This document shows, piece after piece, positions 58,675 through 64,000 of a stretch of 64,000 nt of DNA. A model generated the notes under the pieces. The model did no database searches and was not told where the DNA came from. It saw nothing but the letters and a program-made list of their open reading frames with translations. Position numbers and translations under genes: made by a program. Source of the DNA: Oscillospiraceae bacterium. GTDB taxonomy: Bacteria; Bacillota; Clostridia; Oscillospirales; Acutalibacteraceae. Location of the stretch: assembly GCA_902774035.1 (NCBI GenBank), contig CACYHA010000015.1:36230-100229 (forward strand). Reading direction: 5' to 3'. The stretch's first letter is position 1. Each line of letters opens with the position of its first letter.

Positions 58675-59488
58675 GCTGCTCAAAAACGAACTGAAACATT
58701 CCGGCCGCTATGTGATCACGATCTACTCCGTCACTGCGGCTGTGGTCGCTTTCATGGCCATCGGCATTCTGACAAAGGTCACCTGGATCGGCGTGCTGTG
58801 TTCGGTGCTGCTGAACTTTGTGGCTGTCGCCATTCTGCTTGTCACCCTGATCGCCGTTGTCAAGAACTTCTATGAATCCCTTTACACCAACCTCGGTTAT
58901 CTGTCCTTTACCCTGCCGGTCAAATGCTCCTCGCTGCTGCTGAGCAAGGTCATCATCTCCTTTTTCTGGATCATTCTGAGCTATGTGATCGCCGGTCTTT
59001 GCGTCGCCATGGTCGGCCTCAATGCCAAGGCGCAGGCGGGCGAACAGTTCTCGGGGCTTTTTGATCTGCTGGATATGTCCGGCCTGCGGGAAATGATCCC
59101 CTCCGGCGCGACCATGGCCGCGATCATCGCGTTCGCCGTGGTGATGATCCTGATGCACATCCTCACCCTCGTGGGCTTCATCTATTTTTCCGTCACCATC
59201 GCCAATACCCGGCCGCTGCAGGGCCATTCGCTGCTGTTCGGTCTGCTGACCTTCCTGGGTTCCTACGGCGTCGGCTACGCCATCTCCACCAAGCTGACCT
59301 ATTCGCTGCCCCTCTCGGTCTATGTGACCACGGAAAAGATCGGTCTCGCCTTTGAAAAGATGAGCTTCGGCGGCGAAAACCAGCTCTTCTCCTTCGGCCT
59401 CGGCGGAACCCTTTTCATCGCGCTGGCCGCTCTGGGTCTGCTGTTTTTCACCGGCTGGATCATGGAGCACAAAGTCAACATCAAATAA
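58664..59488 (+). CDS. ABC transporter permease, ABC-2-like
   Basis: A 274-residue permease with six hydrophobic segments (for example SVTAAVVAFMAIGILT, VLLNFVAVAILLVTLIAVV, VIISFFWIILSYVIAGLCVA and TLFIALAALGLLFFTGWIM). It must pair with the overlapping ATPase gene. No substrate-binding protein accompanies it, so it is probably an exporter; cargo unknown. The beta-galactosidase gene starts 15 nt later. Confidence 0.85.
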   Translation: MLGKLLKNELKHSGRYVITIYSVTAAVVAFMAIGILTKVTWIGVLCSVLLNFVAVAILLVTLIAVVKNFYESLYTNLGYLSFTLPVKCSSLLLSKVIISFFWIILSYVIAGLCVAMVGLNAKAQAGEQFSGLFDLLDMSGLREMIPSGATMAAIIAFAVVMILMHILTLVGFIYFSVTIANTRPLQGHSLLFGLLTFLGSYGVGYAISTKLTYSLPLSVYVTTEKIGLAFEKMSFGGENQLFSFGLGGTLFIALAALGLLFFTGWIMEHKVNIK

Positions 59489-62536
<3,048 letters not shown>

Positions 62537-62552
62537 AAGGAGAGAACGACCC

Positions 62553-62657
62553 ATGAAAGATTCCAAACGCAACCCGGTCGCCGCCTTCGGCGCGGCGCTG
62601 ACTCTCGTCATCCTGCAGTTCGCCGTGCGGCGCTGCATGAAGAAGTACGGAAGATAA
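62553..62657 (+). CDS. 34-residue single-span membrane peptide
   Basis: Starts MKDSKRNPVAAFGAALTL, with hydrophobic AAFGAALTLVILQFAV and a basic end RRCMKKYGR, so one membrane helix with charged ends. AAAGGAGAG lies just before the ATG. It fills the gap between lacZ and rlmD and is probably co-transcribed. Function unknown. Confidence 0.55.
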   Translation: MKDSKRNPVAAFGAALTLVILQFAVRRCMKKYGR

Positions 62658-62658
62658 C

Positions 62659-63828
62659 ATGCAAACGCAACCGAAGAAAGCGGGCAGGGGAAACGGCTGT
62701 CCGCTTTATAAAAAATGCGGCGGCTGCCAGCTCCAGAACATGACCTACGCCGAACAGCTCTCGTTCAAGCAGGCTAAATGCATCCGCCATCTCAAACGCT
62801 TCGGCCACGTGGAAGAGATCCTCGGCATGGCCGAGCCTTTCCGTTACCGCAACAAGGTGCAGGCGGCCTTCGGCACGACCCGGGGCGGCAAGATCATCTC
62901 CGGCGTCTACCAGTCCTCCAGCCACAACATCGTCTGTGTGGACAACTGTATGCTGGAAGACGAGACCGCCGACCGCATCATCGTCACGATCCGCGCCCTC
63001 CTGCAAAAGCACAGGCTGCGTCCCTTCGACGAGGACAGGGGCACAGGCTTTTTGCGCCATGTGCTGGTCAGGCGCGGCTTTCAGACGAACGAGGTCATGG
63101 TCGTCCTCGTGACGCCGACGGCGCTCTTTCCCGGAAAGAAAGAATTCCTCAAAGATCTGCTGACGCTGCATCCGGAGATCACGACGGTGATCCAGAGTGT
63201 CAACGGCGCAAAAACGAGTCTTGTGCTCGGCAGGCAGGAGTTGGTCCTTTTCGGCAAGGGCTATATCGAAGACATCCTCTGCGGCAGGCGCTTTCGCATC
63301 TCCGCCCGCTCGTTCTATCAGATCAACCCCGTGCAGACCGAGGTGCTCTACGGCAAGGCGATGGAGTTCGCCGCCCTGACTGGAAAGGAGACCGTGCTGG
63401 ACGCCTACTGCGGCATCGGCACGATCGGCCTGGTCGCCGCCGAAAGGGCGGGGCAGGTGGTCGGTGTGGAGCTGAACGCCGACGCGGTGCGCGACGCAAA
63501 GATCAACGCGAAGCTGAACAATGCCGGGAACGCGCGCTTTTATTGCGCGGACGCAGGCAGATTCATGACCGAAGCGGCGCAGGCGGGCGAGCGCGCGGAC
63601 GTGGTCTTCATGGACCCGCCCCGGGCCGGGAGCGATCTGCCGTTTTTGCGCGCCCTTGTGACCCTTGCGCCGAAAAAGATCGTCTACATTTCCTGCAATG
63701 TGGAGACCCAGGCCCGCGACCTCGGCTTCCTTTGCAAACACGGCTACCGGGTGGGCAGGATCCAGCCCGTGGACATGTTCCCCCACACGGGGCACGTCGA
63801 GACCGTCTGTCTACTAACACATTCTTGA
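62659..63828 (+). CDS. rlmD: 23S rRNA (uracil-5)-methyltransferase, RlmD/TrmA family
   Basis: A 389-residue methyltransferase acting on U1939-type positions. The N-terminal iron-sulfur ligands are CPLYKKCGGCQLQ and a later Cys (CVDNCM). The Rossmann part has LDAYCGIGTIGLVAAERA, DVVFMDPPRAGSD and catalytic Cys in VYISCNVETQARDL. The C terminus VDMFPHTGHVETVCLL is the conserved end of the family; this gene end is a known integration target for conjugative elements in Firmicutes. It starts one base after the small gene's stop. Confidence 0.93.
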   Translation: MQTQPKKAGRGNGCPLYKKCGGCQLQNMTYAEQLSFKQAKCIRHLKRFGHVEEILGMAEPFRYRNKVQAAFGTTRGGKIISGVYQSSSHNIVCVDNCMLEDETADRIIVTIRALLQKHRLRPFDEDRGTGFLRHVLVRRGFQTNEVMVVLVTPTALFPGKKEFLKDLLTLHPEITTVIQSVNGAKTSLVLGRQELVLFGKGYIEDILCGRRFRISARSFYQINPVQTEVLYGKAMEFAALTGKETVLDAYCGIGTIGLVAAERAGQVVGVELNADAVRDAKINAKLNNAGNARFYCADAGRFMTEAAQAGERADVVFMDPPRAGSDLPFLRALVTLAPKKIVYISCNVETQARDLGFLCKHGYRVGRIQPVDMFPHTGHVETVCLLTHS

Positions 63829-64000
63829 AGAAAAAGGGCTGAAAAAGCCTGAAATACTGGGGTTTCCGTCTCCGGGAGCAAATCGTGCTCGGCGTGATGG
63901 GAACCCTCTTTTTATGTCTGTGGGAACCTGTCCATAGAGGGGGTCGAGACTACGAGTTTACTATTTCAGAAAACGAGTCAACGATTTTACTATTTTGGGC
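63829..64000. other. Region without a recognised gene
   Basis: No open frame, RNA or clear terminator is supported. The last 60 bases are markedly AT-rich (TTTACTATTTC and ATTTTACTATTTTGG), which differs from the GC-rich flank and may be the edge of another element. Confidence 0.3.

Overview
The window is chromosomal DNA of a gut-type Clostridia bacterium, most likely Oscillospiraceae/Ruminococcaceae. The signs are GC-rich codon use in core genes, strong AGGAGG ribosome sites, an ATP-sparing pyruvate phosphate dikinase, many glycoside hydrolases, Clostridia-type small proteins and a SAM riboswitch. GC-rich housekeeping and carbohydrate blocks alternate with AT-richer accessory patches full of gene fragments, duplicated tails and small genes. 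All calls were made by eye; no database search was run.

Layout. (1) 1-4290: right end of an integrative mobilizable element (helicase-like protein, oriT, MobV relaxase, small DNA-binding protein, tyrosine integrase) abutting the 3' end of tRNA-Ser(GGA); a 29-codon hydrophobic peptide gene lies just past the tRNA. (2) 4.8-13.4 kb, minus strand: IolC-like kinase, secreted metallophosphatase and class II aldolase; an ABC ATPase/FtsX-type exporter; mannonate dehydratase. (3) 13.8-16.6 kb: ppdK with promoter and terminator. (4) 16.6-34.5 kb: accessory island. It holds an Nmad3-like protein, a tRNA remnant and an IS200 relic; a sensor/kinase/response-regulator operon with a neighbouring secreted target gene, both promoters sharing a palindrome; a SAM riboswitch before an unknown gene; EF-hand and ATP-grasp small-gene operons; a second copy of the ppdK tail; an XRE/ImmA pair; a DUF4417-toxin-immunity cassette between direct repeats; a GH3 beta-glucosidase; and a 50-codon amphipathic peptide gene with a consensus promoter. 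(5) 34.5-41.4 kb, minus: operon of GH30 hydrolase, two sugar transporters, an alpha/beta hydrolase and an anion transporter. (6) 41.5-45.2 kb, minus: partner-switching operon (HD hydrolase, STAS-kinase fusion, STAS, anti-sigma-like ATPase, HAD lipoprotein). (7) 45.5-48.6 kb: ECF sigma factor with a beta-propeller membrane partner. (8) 48.6-57.9 kb: core functions (TypA, Pth, RlmB) mixed with a GH3 acyl-amidosynthetase, a left-handed beta-helix acetyltransferase and a P-type-ATPase-like protein with ruined catalytic motifs. (9) 57.97-63.8 kb: ABC transporter, beta-galactosidase and RlmD.

How it fits together: the carbohydrate blocks (IolC/aldolase, UxuA, GH30 operon, GH3, LacZ) feed sugars and uronates into glycolysis around PpdK. 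Three regulatory systems stand out: the 20-24 kb sensor operon, which appears to control itself and its neighbour through one operator; the STAS/HATPase module; and the ECF sigma/beta-propeller pair with a probable autoregulated promoter. The best candidates for undescribed biology are the sensor regulon, the DUF4417 toxin cassette, the SAM-controlled unknown gene, the two orphan small peptides and the degenerate P-type ATPase.
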